From assembly GCA_033439685.1 (NCBI GenBank), contig JAUEDM010000003.1:3936001-4000000 (forward strand): DNA of 64,000 nucleotides, read 5' to 3'. Both the position numbers and the translations under genes were made by a program. Below, piece by piece: positions 43,976 through 54,151 of the stretch. This DNA is from Apodospora peruviana. Taxonomy: Eukaryota; Ascomycota; Sordariomycetes; Sordariales; Lasiosphaeriaceae. The number at the start of each line of letters is the position of its first letter. The first letter of the stretch is position 1. The notes under the pieces were generated by a model. That model made no database searches. It was not told where the DNA came from and was given only the letters and a program-made list of their open reading frames with translations.

Positions 43976-44916
43976 ATGAAGAACTGCGCAGCAACGTTCC
44001 CGCTTGCCGCTGGCCTGCTAGCACTAGCACAGTATGTCGCCGGCCACGCAACATTTCAGCAGTCAGCACACGGATCAGTGGATGACGGCAAGACGTGCGT
44101 GAGGATGCCGGTAAGCTACGATCTACCGCTCCAACCACAAACAAAACAACCGAACTAACACAGGATGTGTGTGTGCGTCAGCCCAGTAACTCGCCCGTGA
44201 CAGACATCACCTCGTCAGACATGGCCTGCAACGTAGGTGGTTCAAAGGGCGTAGCAGGCGTCTGCGAAGCCACCGGTAAATTCCCTCCCCCATTTCCCCA
44301 TCTCGCCTCCACAAATAACCCACTGACAATACGATATCAGCCGGAGACACCTTCACAGTGGAAATGCACCAACAATCCAACGACCGCTCCTGCGCAACCG
44401 AAGCCATCGGCGGCAACCACTTCGGCCCAGTACTGATCTACATGAGCAAAGTGACCGACGCCACCTCTGCCGACGGTTCTTCCGGCTCATGGTTCAAGGT
44501 CGACGAGTTCGGCTACAGCGCCGACAACAAAACCTGGGGAACAGATTTGCTCAACGCCAACTGCGGCAAGCGGACGTTCAAGATTCCCTCCAAAATCCCC
44601 GCGGGTGATTATCTCGTGAGAGCGGAAGCGATTGCCCTCCACGCGGCGGGCCAGAAGGGCGGCGCGCAGGCTTATATGAGTTGCTATGTGAGTGATAACT
44701 GAGTAATCAGGTGATGATTGCTGTGTGCTGATAATTTGGACGAAACAGCAAGTCAAGGTTGCGTCGAGCACATCCCCTGGCCAGGTGCCAGCGGGCGTCA
44801 AGATCCCGGGTGCGTACAGCGCAACGGACCCGGGCATCTTGGTTGATATCTATGGGAGCAGCTTCAAGAGCTATACCATCCCTGGTCCGGCTGTTATAGA
44901 CCAGAGTTTCTTTTGA
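43976..44916 (+). CDS. AA9 lytic polysaccharide monooxygenase
   Basis: Four exons, 43976-44110, 44182-44275, 44341-44687 and 44749-44916, with introns of 71, 65 and 61 bp, give 247 residues. The signal peptide ends at VAG, leaving His24 as the N-terminal residue of HATFQQ, which forms the copper histidine brace. Other AA9 blocks are SNSPVTDITSSDMACNVGG, AGDTFTVEMHQQ, GGNHFGPVLIYMS (second brace His region), IPAGDYLVRAEAIALH and QAYMSCYQVKV with the axial Tyr. AA9 enzymes oxidatively cleave cellulose or hemicellulose outside the cell. An alternative acceptor at 44163 would add six residues before PSNSP; the later one was chosen to match the family. There is no carbohydrate-binding module. Confidence 0.9.
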
Positions 44917-45065
44917 GGTCTCTTCTCAGCTTCTGGGAATTCCTGTCCTGTATATAAACAATAGAAGTGCCAGAACTCGATGTGTGAACCAAGCTTAATC
45001 GGTTTATCTCACTTGTAACGAGACTGCTATTTACCCTTAACCAACTCCTCCCCCAGTCTACAAAA

Positions 45066-45863
45066 TCATTTCTTATCATCCTCGGGCCAAATCCCATACT
45101 TCTGGTTCCTCGCAAACTCCATCCCAGCCGCAAAATGAAACAGCTTAGCAGCGACAATATGTCTCTCCCGCTTCGAGTACTCGACCAATTTTTCGTAAAG
45201 CTCCGACAGGGGCACAACAACCCGCTGGATATGCTCCCCATCTTCCAATCTTTGTTCAGGCTCCTCATCCCCTTCTTTGAGGTTAACCTCCACCATGGCC
45301 ATGACCATGTTCGCTGACGACAAACCCGGATCGGCCGCTTGCACCGGACTTATGTCGAGCACCTTGCACTCGTACCCCGTTTCCTCCTTAAACTCGCGCA
45401 CGGCCGCTTCTTCGGGCGTTTCGTTGGCGTCAATCAGTCCCGCAGGCCACTCGATCGTGTACGCGTCGTGCGGGGGGCGGTACTGGATGACGATGAGAGT
45501 CGAAGGTGGTTTCGACGGGTGAAGTAGGATGTTGCCCATGGCGACGGCGTCGATGCCCGCGCCCGTTTTGGAGCGCGTTTTTCGCGAGGCAACCTCCCAG
45601 ACGCGCGGCTTGCCGACCTGGTCGACGTATTCGACTTTTTGGAGGGTCACCCATTTCGCGTCTTGGGTGGGCAAGTCGCTCACGCGCGTGATGGTTGGTT
45701 CTTGGGGTTTCTGTGACATGGTGAATGAGCGACAGTATTGACTGAAGGTGGTAGTGTTGGTCGGATTTGGTGGTGGGGAGACGGAGAAAGAGATGGCAAC
45801 AACGGCGCGACGAGTTGGACGAGCAGCAACGAAAGCGGGGCGGAACGAGAGAATGCGCTGCAT
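45066..45863 (-). CDS. Nudix hydrolase, ADP-ribose/ADP-sugar pyrophosphatase type
   Basis: A single exon of 265 residues. The Nudix box is complete: GLIDANETPEEAAVREFKEE followed by TGYE, at about residues 143-166, and fits GX5EX7REUXEEXGU. The surrounding pattern (IQYRPPHDAYTIEWPAGLID, then SPVQAADPGLSSANM) matches fungal ADP-ribose pyrophosphatases such as yeast Ysa1. Residues 1-48 are Arg/Ala/Ser-rich and look like a mitochondrial presequence. A second ATG (MSQKPQ, residue 49) could make a cytosolic form, as happens in some relatives. The stop lies 146 bp from the convergent LPMO stop. Confidence 0.88.
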   Translation of the reverse strand: MQRILSFRPAFVAARPTRRAVVAISFSVSPPPNPTNTTTFSQYCRSFTMSQKPQEPTITRVSDLPTQDAKWVTLQKVEYVDQVGKPRVWEVASRKTRSKTGAGIDAVAMGNILLHPSKPPSTLIVIQYRPPHDAYTIEWPAGLIDANETPEEAAVREFKEETGYECKVLDISPVQAADPGLSSANMVMAMVEVNLKEGDEEPEQRLEDGEHIQRVVVPLSELYEKLVEYSKRERHIVAAKLFHFAAGMEFARNQKYGIWPEDDKK

Positions 45864-46930
45864 GTGATTGTGCGCCTTGCGCCCGTGTTGTCGTTGATGT
45901 AAGCTTTTCTTTTCCTCGGCGACGGTTGACTTCGAGTTCGGATGGTGTCGAGTTCGGATGGCAGGACTCAGGTGGATTCGGCAAGTGAATTGGGTTTGGA
46001 GTGCGGATGGGAATCATGGGATTCAGGGTCGCGATGACGTTGATGCCGATATAGGAGTCCGCTTTGGCGGGGCAGGCAGGAGGCGGTTGGTAGCGGGCTA
46101 AAACTTGAAGCGCCCAAACAATGACAACTCACCGAGGGTTAGGGTTGAAGGCGAATTATCCACGGTCCGCCTTTCCCCCTTTCCATAAAAGGTGAGGAAC
46201 TATCGGAAACTGGCTTGACTTTTAAATCTAAACAACAAATCTCGAGCTGTTTCTATGTTTAATCGCTCACATCTTATCAAATGAACATAAGCATATAGTT
46301 CATGTGAATTTTCAGTAATACTGTTGCAGTCTAGAACTTAGTTAGGTCCGCATCAGACAAGATGGTAGACGAGGTCGTTCAACTCCGAGTTTCCATCCGA
46401 TTTGGTCTTCGGATGGCAGGTAAAAAACATCACAGATTAAAAAGTAGTAGGCGATGCAAAAAAAAGTAGAAATATCAGCGTCGTAAAATCCTCGTAACTG
46501 GTTCCATTTGCTCTTACTTTCAAAATGATTTGGGCGGGTGCGTCCATCCTGTCCCGCAACCCAGCTTCGTCAACAACGCCAAAGACCCACCATTGCGCAA
46601 GTGACCAGACATCAAACTTTCAATATCAAAGTATAATCATTGAGCTTACTTGGTAGCTTGTTACCCTCGAGTCGCAACGGCGGGAGGCTCTGCACGACTC
46701 TTTCTTTTCTTCCTCACGTCCCCCTCAACAAGTCCTGATCTTCCCTACCTTCCTCCAACATTCGATTTTCATCAATTCACAAGTTGTCACGAAGTGGCAC
46801 ATATAAGGTACTTACTACTTCGTGACAACGATTGCTAACAGCCCGCCGAAGCGTCTAATACCTCGGCGAGTCACCTCAACACCCGACCCTTCGACATTAG
46901 TAACATAGACTTGCCGACAGCATCGTCGTC
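45864..46930. other. Intergenic region, nothing recognised
   Basis: About 1.07 kb holding two divergent promoters. No coding or repeat structure was seen. Confidence 0.4.
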
Positions 46931-47827
46931 ATGTGCCTCCTTTTTTATAAGGAGTGCCCGGGCTGCGTCGGATATTGTTTCAATCCGCTCCTTAAAAAGG
47001 AGCTCTGCCCGTGCAAAACCAAGAACATCTACACGAAGATTGGCCAGAGCCTGCCGCTCACAGCCAAAGATTATGAGGCCCACCCCCACAAACTCGAGTT
47101 CGGCAAGGATCTATACGATTCAGGCGAGTTTAAAATTCATACACATATAAAATCGTGGGTCAAGGACCCGGTGGGACAGCCTCAGTTCGTCACCTTGTCC
47201 GAGACACTATTCGACAAGCCCTTATACGCCGCCATTGAGGACTCGGATCAGGCTACCAGAGACGAGAATGTGACAGATAATAAGTTCCTACCCTATTGTA
47301 CTAGCACGAGCGATTGCTTTTGCGTGAGATATGGAGACTACAACGCAGAGTCTGACAACAGCATCGATCCGCCTTCCAATATTTCGGCCACCACTGGCGG
47401 CAAGAGAAAGCGCGGCCACCCCAAGAAAGTCACTTTCGACGATACCACTGGCTCCGGTCCTGCCACTGCTGCTTCCAGAGTGAAGAAACCGAAGCTCAAC
47501 AATGACTTTGTTTCCGCCGAGTTTGGAGCGGCCGACGTTGAAAATGACATACAGCCTGACAACACCATCAATTCGCCTCCAAGTATTACAGGCAAGAGAA
47601 AGCGTGGCCGACCCAAGAAAGTCACTTCCGCCGATACTACCGACAGCCGTGGCCATGCTATTGCTACTTTCGGAGCAAAGAAGCGAAAGCTCAACAATGA
47701 CTCGAGTGGTGCCCAGGCTGCTGCGCTATCATTGCCATCACCAGCTGATGCAGCCACTGAAGAATCCGACTCCTGCATTCATGCCGTCGGCCACGGGTCC
47801 AGTTCAACATCAATCTCACTTCAATAG
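46931..47827 (+). CDS. AT-hook protein with internal duplication
   Basis: A single frame of 298 residues. The N-terminus is Cys-rich (ECPGCVGYCFNPLLKKELCP) and is followed by a region that looks folded (KIGQSLPLTAKDYEAHPHK). The C-terminal half has two related units: GKRKRGHPKKVTFDDTTGSG ending in KKPKLNND, and GKRKRGRPKKVTSADTTDSR ending in KKRKLNND. GRP within a basic patch is the AT-hook core, and the first copy has GHP instead. Basic KKRK stretches are likely nuclear localisation signals. It probably binds AT-rich DNA in the nucleus. Spliced-looking exons downstream (47867-48515) may mean that some transcripts extend the C-terminus. Confidence 0.65.
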   Translation: MCLLFYKECPGCVGYCFNPLLKKELCPCKTKNIYTKIGQSLPLTAKDYEAHPHKLEFGKDLYDSGEFKIHTHIKSWVKDPVGQPQFVTLSETLFDKPLYAAIEDSDQATRDENVTDNKFLPYCTSTSDCFCVRYGDYNAESDNSIDPPSNISATTGGKRKRGHPKKVTFDDTTGSGPATAASRVKKPKLNNDFVSAEFGAADVENDIQPDNTINSPPSITGKRKRGRPKKVTSADTTDSRGHAIATFGAKKRKLNNDSSGAQAAALSLPSPADAATEESDSCIHAVGHGSSSTSISLQ

Positions 47828-47866
47828 GGCACAGGTATCTAGGCAGCGCCTCCTCCCTTACCACAG

Positions 47867-48515
47867 TTTCCTTTGCAAACACTAGGTATAGTTCCAAGAC
47901 CCTCCAACAGGATCCATATTGGTGGAAAAGTTAAACCAGGAGGTATGTCTTCTCTCTCTTTCTCTCTCTCTCTCTCTATATATATATATAACGTTATATA
48001 TATAAATATAGGTATATCTACCAATCTATATCTATTTCTCAACTATCTATCCACATATATCCATCTGCCTATCTCTCTCTACTTGTCAAGAATAATCTCT
48101 ACTGTCTTGATATCTTGACAAGTAATAACTTTACTAACAAAACCAAACAGCAGTCTCCGCTCGAGCTTTTCTAGCTGTGTCCCCGCCAAGTCCCCAAGAG
48201 AAGAAACCAGCCGCAGCACATAATACATATAATGGTGCATTCCAATGGATTTCACAAACAACAACGCGCCTGAAACCTTTGGAAGAGACAATTTCTCGCA
48301 ACTGCGAGTCGATCCTTGCATACCGTTGGGATCACCACCTATTTCCGGACTTGTTCAGCAATGAACATTCTGGCACTGGAAGACACCCTGTCTTTTATGA
48401 TGATCTGCCTTCCAGCGTTTTGGGCATCAACCTATCGGTACGAGCGAGAATCATCCATCACATAATGGGACGGATGATACCCCAGCATACATTTCGGGAG
48501 CGAAAAGTACCATAG
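47867..48515 (+). other. Possible extra 3' exons after the AT-hook gene
   Basis: A frame at 47867-47942 (FPLQTLGIVPRPSNRIHIGG) follows an acceptor-like CCACAG and ends at a GTATGT donor. Across a 208-bp gap with a TTACTAAC branch site and an AAACAG acceptor it continues in frame at 48151-48515 (VSARAFLAVSPP, then GAFQWISQTTTRLKPLEETI) to a TAG. No good donor joins it to the AT-hook frame, whose TAG lies at 47825. It may be a spliced 3' UTR, a relic, or part of an alternative transcript. Confidence 0.25.
47949..48012. repeat. CT and TA microsatellites
   Basis: A CT-rich stretch (about 47949-47977) passes directly into TA repeats, interrupted by acg, up to about 48012. It lies within the possible intron described at 47943-48150. 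Confidence 0.8.
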
Positions 48516-49339
48516 TACCAATACCCCATCACGATTTTACCAGAATACCCCGTTACTGTCATCATCGGCTAGCCTTCCTGTGTCACGATTTACTGCTGTT
48601 ACTCTCATATCATCAAGCAAGGAAAGACAAACGAAAGAAGAAATGAAAAAAGAAATGAAAAAGGAAAAAAAGCACATCGGTTAGGAATTCAGTGCGAGCG
48701 ACAGCAGCAATATCTGCAAGCGGCATATCACCTGGAGTTTAGCATTAGAGCGGGATACGGTATCAGCAACATCAGCCACGGACATATCATTTGGATTTGG
48801 CGTAGGACGGAATAACATGTGTTTCCCCCTTTCAGTCTTCCGCATTTCAGCTCTCTCTTATTATTAAGGGTAGCCAGAAGCGGATAATAAACCCACTATG
48901 GAGTTTGTTTCCATTTGGCCTCATACGTTGCCTAAGTTATATAGTTTCATTTTATTTCATCAACTTTCTCCTCCGCGATGGTTACTACACTATGATTCTA
49001 CTTACCCTTGCGTTGCCTATCGAGCTCCTGCAAGGTATTTCATTTGTTCGTAGTGTAATTTCATGATGCAAGTACGCTTGCTTTGCCTGGCAAGAATGTG
49101 GTAAATCATCCAGCCGCAACTGTGTCTGCTGATAAGCTTTGCAATTAGCTTGAAGAGCCAGTCCGACCAGCTGACCACCGTCCCCTGACCGCCCTGTTTC
49201 GCTGCTTTAAACATCGAGTTGTTGCTCCGTCCCGCCAAGTAACTGAATGATTTATGTTCTGCCCTGCTATCTACATCTTCTGATCCTCCGTCCCACCCAT
49301 AATGCTTCCTCGAGTCCCCACGACGACAGCGATGATGGA
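48516..49339. other. Intergenic region with A-rich tract
   Basis: No gene seen. A GAAA-rich stretch lies near 48620-48675. Confidence 0.4.
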
Positions 49340-49861
49340 TCAGTGGGTATGCGTCGGATCAATCCACTTGACCGTGTCGGGCTTCTCGACCGGCTCGATG
49401 TTGGGCAGCTCGATGGCGACGGCGTCCTTGTCGCTGCGCACGAGCACGCACTCGAGCGTCTCGTCGGCGCTCGCGTTGATCTCCTGGTGCGGCACGTAGG
49501 GCGGCACGAAGATGAAGTCTCCCGGCCCCGCCTCGGCGGTGAACTCGAGCTTCTCGCCCCAGCGCATGCGCGCCTTGCCCTTGACCACATAGATGACGGA
49601 CTCGAGGTGGCCGTGGTGGTGGGCGCCCGTCTTGGCGTCCGGATGGATGTGCACCGTGCCGGCCCAGAGCTTCTGCGCCCCGACCCGCGCGAAGTTGATG
49701 GCTGCTGCGCGGTCCATACCAGGCGTCATTTGCCCTGGGGTGTGGGTGTCGAGGGAGTCGGCGGGGATCACGCGGACGCCTGACGTCTTCCAGCCGTCGT
49801 CGGGCGTCGGTGGCGGGAGTTCCTGTTGGGGGAGGAACGAGGAGCTTGGCTCGGCTGACAT
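49340..49861 (-). CDS. Cupin-domain protein
   Basis: A single exon of 173 residues. The first cupin motif is complete with metal ligands (GAHHHGHLESVIYVVKGKAR) and the second reads GPGDFIFVPPYVPHQE, so metal binding is likely. The N-terminus is Pro-rich, and the stretch GVRVIPADSLDTHTPGQMTP precedes the barrel. Single-domain cupins of this type include dioxygenases, isomerases and binding proteins; the reaction cannot be told from sequence. It has no signal peptide, so it is probably cytosolic. Its upstream region contains one copy of the dispersed repeat at 50048. Confidence 0.8.
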   Translation of the reverse strand: MSAEPSSSFLPQQELPPPTPDDGWKTSGVRVIPADSLDTHTPGQMTPGMDRAAAINFARVGAQKLWAGTVHIHPDAKTGAHHHGHLESVIYVVKGKARMRWGEKLEFTAEAGPGDFIFVPPYVPHQEINASADETLECVLVRSDKDAVAIELPNIEPVEKPDTVKWIDPTHTH

Positions 49862-50047
49862 GATGGCGAATGACTTTAATCAACGGTCAATGAGTGAAAT
49901 GAGTGCTTGATGTCCACCTAATCTAATGCGTAGATGAATCTGAGGAGTGGAAGAGGATACGGAGTAGATTCAGTGGAATGATGCCCGACGAGAGGGACGA
50001 AAGCGGGGTTGATCGGCTTGTTGGCGGGAGTTGTGGTTGTGGCTGCT

Positions 50048-50153
50048 CCAAGCCAGCTGAAAGCTAGCCCAAAGTGTGTGTTTCTGGGCAAATCCACAGA
50101 AAAGGGGTGCTGTTTACGCTACCCCTGAGCTTATGCCATTCATATCTTTGTAT
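50048..50153. repeat. Dispersed repeat, copy 1
   Basis: This segment shares long blocks with 58193-58287: ccaagccagctgaaagc, cacagaaaagggg, tgtttacgctac, and tgagcttatgc followed by attca-atctttgt. Copies differ by substitutions and small indels. It is a candidate MITE or solo element fragment. It lies in the gap between the cupin and the CorA-like gene. Confidence 0.7.
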
Positions 50154-50199
50154 TAAGGGAATATATGAGAAATCAACACTAGAAAAGACCAAGAAAGCA

Positions 50200-52413
50200 T
50201 CAGGCCATATCAGCAACATCATCATCATTCCTCATCCCCAGTCCCATCCCCGACTTGCCTTTTCTCCCCTTTTTCTCCTCCCTCGTCGTCCACAGATACC
50301 ACGCCAGCACTGTCAACACCGTCAACACCGCGGCGATGGCCATCAAAATCCATATATAGTGCGACACGACCGGCTCGCCCTCGTCTGGGCTCCAGTTGAA
50401 CAGACTCGTTGAAAACACGGACTAATTTTACACATCTCACAGTCAGCTACATGGGGTTCATTTTCAGTTCCAGCTGCCCCCCCTCCCCTTTACCTAACAA
50501 CCAAACTCGCTCTTTGACAGCTGGCTGACCGGCAGTTTGAGGAGCCGGGGGAAAAAAAACAAGGAAAAAGACAAAGCAGAAACTCACCGCCACGCAAGAA
50601 AAGGGCAAATACACCATGGTCAGCACGGCAATCGACCGCATCTGGGCGCTCTCGCGCTTCGTCTCGAGCGCGATGGCCGTGTTGACCTTTGCGACTCTCG
50701 CGCCCGTCATGCTGTCTTGGCGCGCGATTTGGTTCCATCCCTGTTCATCCCATCGCGCGTTTCCACACGACAAAGTCAGCCATCCATCCCGCTTCCGGCT
50801 TTCTTCCCTTTCCAAACTTCTCGCTGTTGCGGATTTTGCTGCCTTGGTCGAGCTCTTACCCACCGGCGATTGGAAAAAAGTTGTATATATATATATATAA
50901 AAGTAGGGTTAATTACGTACCGTCTGCATCGCCAACGAGAGGTTCTGCGCCATGCGGCCGCACTCGTCCATACGGTCGTCGTACTCGTCCATGATGTCAC
51001 GGATGCGCTGCTTCATTTGCTTTCCGGTGGCTATCAAGTCGTCCTCCTCCTCTTTCCCCTTGTCGTTGCTGTCCCTCCTCTTGTCGTTCAAGTAGTCCTC
51101 GTCGTCCCCCGCGGGAACAGGAGCAGCAGCAGCAGCTGTAGGAGTAGTAGTCCAGAGAAGCTCTAATTCGTCCAGCTCGGCGAGGACTTTGCTCAGCTGT
51201 CGTTTCGCGGTGCCCATGTAATCAGCCAGCGTGCGACTGCGCAGACAAACGCGGAGGTATCGCTGCATCTTGAGGTTCTCCTTGGCGGTGGATGGGTCCC
51301 AAGGGGTCTCCTCGGAGCTGAGCACGTCGGCGCCGAGGGTGAATTCGTCGGCGAGGGAGTCGGCGTGGCTGATCAGCCGGGCGCGGTCGAGTTCGAGGAA
51401 GATGCCGAGGACAAGCAAGGGATGGGTGGGGGACGATGACAAGGCGGAGAATAGGCGCGCCCATATCTCGTCTCCCTGGGCGGGGTAGACGCCGTAGAGG
51501 ACCGAGTAAGAAGTGTGTGTGGACGGGATGTAAGTGGTGGAGAGGGCGAGGTCGCAGGGCAGGGCGGCGTTCATGCGGGCGGTGTATGCTAGGGTGTTTT
51601 TGAGCTGGGTTGGGAACATAGCTGAAGGGTTTTTTTTGGGGGGTTTTTTTTTGGTTTTTTTTTTTTTTTTTTTTTTTTTTGGGGGGGGGGGGGGGGGGAG
51701 TGGGGGTTTGTGGGCTTCGGGACGTACATATTTGCGGTAGTTTTGTGTCGGAAGGTGTATGCCGCAGGACGGAGAAATAGGTGACTTCTCGGAGGATGGT
51801 ACGAGTTATGGTACGATGGACCCGGAACGACTGGGTGATGGTCCTCCAGGTGTCTCTGGAGAATGGCAGTTCCGAGACGCTCGAGGGCTGTCCGGGGAAG
51901 ACGTCGAGCGCCCTGTCGCAAAGTCTAAGAGGCTGGGGTGGTTAACGAGGGGGTCTTGCTCTGGAGAACTATTTTGTATGTGATGCCAGTGACAAACATG
52001 AGGTGAAAGCCCGGGGGCGGTCTCTCTAGAAGGGCATCAACGTCGTCCGATTTCTGTCAGTGGAGACTATTTAGCTACAGGGCCGTGTGTGGATCGAAGG
52101 CATCGCGCGAGAGGATAAATACAAACCTCCCTCCTGAGCCCTTCCTTTTCCACCTTATCCCAGTCCAGGTCATCACCGCTCTCGTGGCGGTCGGCCCAGC
52201 GGTTTCCAATGACCCGTTCTAGTATTGGACGCTGGAATTTTCATGATCAGCTGGCTTGAAGGGTCCTGCAAAGTATAGCCTGCAACTTACTTCATCGCCG
52301 GCTTTCTTGTAGATTAATGAGGCTCCCGCTTCATCCTGCTGGCCTTCGTCGGGATAATCAAAGATTGACAAGTCATGCGCTGTGAAGAATGGATCATGAC
52401 CAATCCAGTCCAT
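50200..52413 (-). CDS. CorA-like membrane protein
   Basis: Seven exons on the reverse strand, 52413-52291, 52231-52127, 52053-51998, 51924-51728, 51621-50921, 50740-50588 and 50421-50200, give 518 residues with consistent phases. The long N-terminal part includes PPPGFHLILCDRA, LPFSRDTWRTITQSFRVHRT and helical segments (MKQRIRDIMDEYDDRMDECG). The C-terminal part has the CorA-like pair of membrane helices: MRSIAVLTMVYLPFSCVA and YIWILMAIAAVLTVLTVLAW, joined by SVFSTSLFNWSPDEG. The Gly-Met-Asn motif of true magnesium channels is absent at this loop, as in many fungal CorA-like proteins, so metal transport is uncertain. The fourth intron contains a poly-T/poly-G tract, and the fifth a TA microsatellite. 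Confidence 0.8.
51655..51698. repeat. Poly-T (26) / poly-G (18) tract
   Basis: On the plus strand 26 T are followed by 18 G, preceded by shorter T and G runs from 51630. It lies inside an intron of the CorA-like gene. On the transcript strand it is C18 followed by A26. Confidence 0.85.
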
Positions 52414-53579
52414 TGTTCGAGGTCTTATAGACCTGGCCTTCCAGTAAAGCCTGACTGATGGATCGGAATATGCTCACAATGTAGGGAGGAGCGGTTGTGT
52501 TGTCGTTGAGGGCATTTTCCTCTCCGGGGCTCCTGCGGGACCTATACCAACATGACTTCGCCATCCCCTTGATGCTCCGCCACGTCTTGGGAAGCACAAC
52601 GCCAAGCCTGATTGGGCGAGGGGCTTAACCCTGCATGACTGGACGGGCACCAGCAGCAGCTCGGCTCAGTGCCCGGTCTGCCCCTCTCAATGTGGGTGAA
52701 TGGGTTGTTGCAGTGGAAATATTTGATGTCTTTCATGATTGTAACATGACACCGCCAGCCGTGTAGGACGTGACGGCATGTTCGTGTTGCTTGTGTTTAC
52801 TGCCAGTCAGTGGCTGTCGCAATGCCAGATGTCAGGGAAACGGTTGGGTTCTGCGTGAATTTGGGCTTCCATAGGTTCAGGTTTCCATGCAACGGGACAC
52901 CTTCTACTCATTGACAGAATTGAAGGCAGTTCGAAGCAGGACCTTGTTGACCGCCCTCCGGTAATACCAGGTACCAACCACAGTGGTCGCATCTCGGGAT
53001 TACGTGCATATGTGTGAGACTAGAGTCAGGATATGATTCGCTCGATTCTCCACGTGATTGCCACCCTCAAAGTCGGGCGTTGGGCGTTTTCTCTCGGGCA
53101 GATTTCCTGCCCTCGATACCAACAACTGAAGTCAACCTTGGATGAGCGCCTATCTTCCGCCGTAGATATCGTCTAATACATTCATTTACCCAAACGGGAA
53201 AACGAAAAGCCATGATCTATCCGCATGTCCTCCGACAAAAATACAACAACCGGAGGAAGTTGATGCACATCTTGAACGAAATGTTTAGTCAGAATTACAG
53301 AGTCAAGGTGAGGAAATTTACCCCGTCTTGATGAGAAAGAAATATTGTTTTGCATTTTGAAGCGCAATTCTGATTCCATTCTCAAGATCACGGACAAGCA
53401 CTGGCTGCTCATCCTTCCTACACAGCTGAGTGATGTCAGTTTTGGACACATGGATAAAAGTTTCAAAACGAGACAGCGGGACTAACCTTGGCCGGTCTTG
53501 TCAAAAAGGATGAACTTGCCGAGATCGAGCGGGAGATCCGGGTGCATTACAAAGCCTAAATGTGCTGTCGAGCCAGTCC
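52414..53579. other. Region with unresolved coding fragments
   Basis: Two reverse fragments look protein-like but could not be joined. Near 53547-53488: MHPDLPLDLGKFILFDKTGQ. Near 53430-53330: DEQPVLVRDLENGIRIALQN followed by AKQYFFLIKT. A reverse frame at 52736-52542 (MKDIKYFHCNNPFTHIERG) may be an upstream exon of the CorA-like gene or a relic. No complete gene is claimed. Confidence 0.3.
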
Positions 53580-54002
53580 TCAAACCGGCTCAGCAGGGAC
53601 TCTCTTGTATCCGCTGTATCGGCCCCGGAAGATTGCATACCAGACTCTCAGGGGAGGCAGCAATACCCAGCCGACCATCCAGCGCACTTTTTTGCAAACC
53701 AACAGCCATGCGGACAGAGTCTCAGGAGGCATAATGTCCTCGCTGCTTTTCGTCGAAGACATCGAATCGATCCGGCCTGTGGTGTGCGTTGTGGAGGGGG
53801 TTGTGAAGTGATCTGGCTGCATTGGTTGTTCACCTCTGGGATCCCGATTCTTTCCGCCTGTGGTCTGCGTTGTGGAGGGATCTGTCTTCACTGGCTGTTC
53901 ATCTCTTGGATCCCGAGACTTTCCGTGCGTACTCGACCTCATTGGCGCTTGAGGATCGGAATTTTGCCTGGAGGAGCTAAATCGACTACCCAATGATGAC
54001 AT
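53580..54002 (-). CDS. Hypothetical protein with repeat linker and membrane segment
   Basis: A reverse frame of 140 residues from ATG 54002. The N-terminal half is polar and contains two related units (SRDPRDEQPVKTDPSTTQTT and NRDPRGEQPMQPDHFTTPST). A hydrophobic segment follows (VRWMVGWVLLPPLRVWYAIF), then a short basic tail. No family was recognised. The frame is open upstream to 54137 without an earlier ATG. It follows the kinase gene on the same strand after about 150 bp, so it may be a separate gene or an alternative 3' exon of it. Confidence 0.4.
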   Translation of the reverse strand: MSSLGSRFSSSRQNSDPQAPMRSSTHGKSRDPRDEQPVKTDPSTTQTTGGKNRDPRGEQPMQPDHFTTPSTTHTTGRIDSMSSTKSSEDIMPPETLSAWLLVCKKVRWMVGWVLLPPLRVWYAIFRGRYSGYKRVPAEPV

Positions 54003-54151
54003 GGTGCTGACTCTATTCAAGTCTACGCTTCTGTTCGGGAGCCCCGGTGGTGATCTTGTGAAGTAATTGAGAGCTGGACAACGCTCATGGCCGGAGCTCC
54101 AGTTGCCCTCTCGGGACAAATCTCCTATCCAGAGCAACCAGTCGTCAACCG

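Noticed and set aside
50200..52413. Calling the CorA-like gene a magnesium transporter
   Set aside because: The Gly-Met-Asn motif after the first membrane helix is missing, so only CorA-like is claimed.
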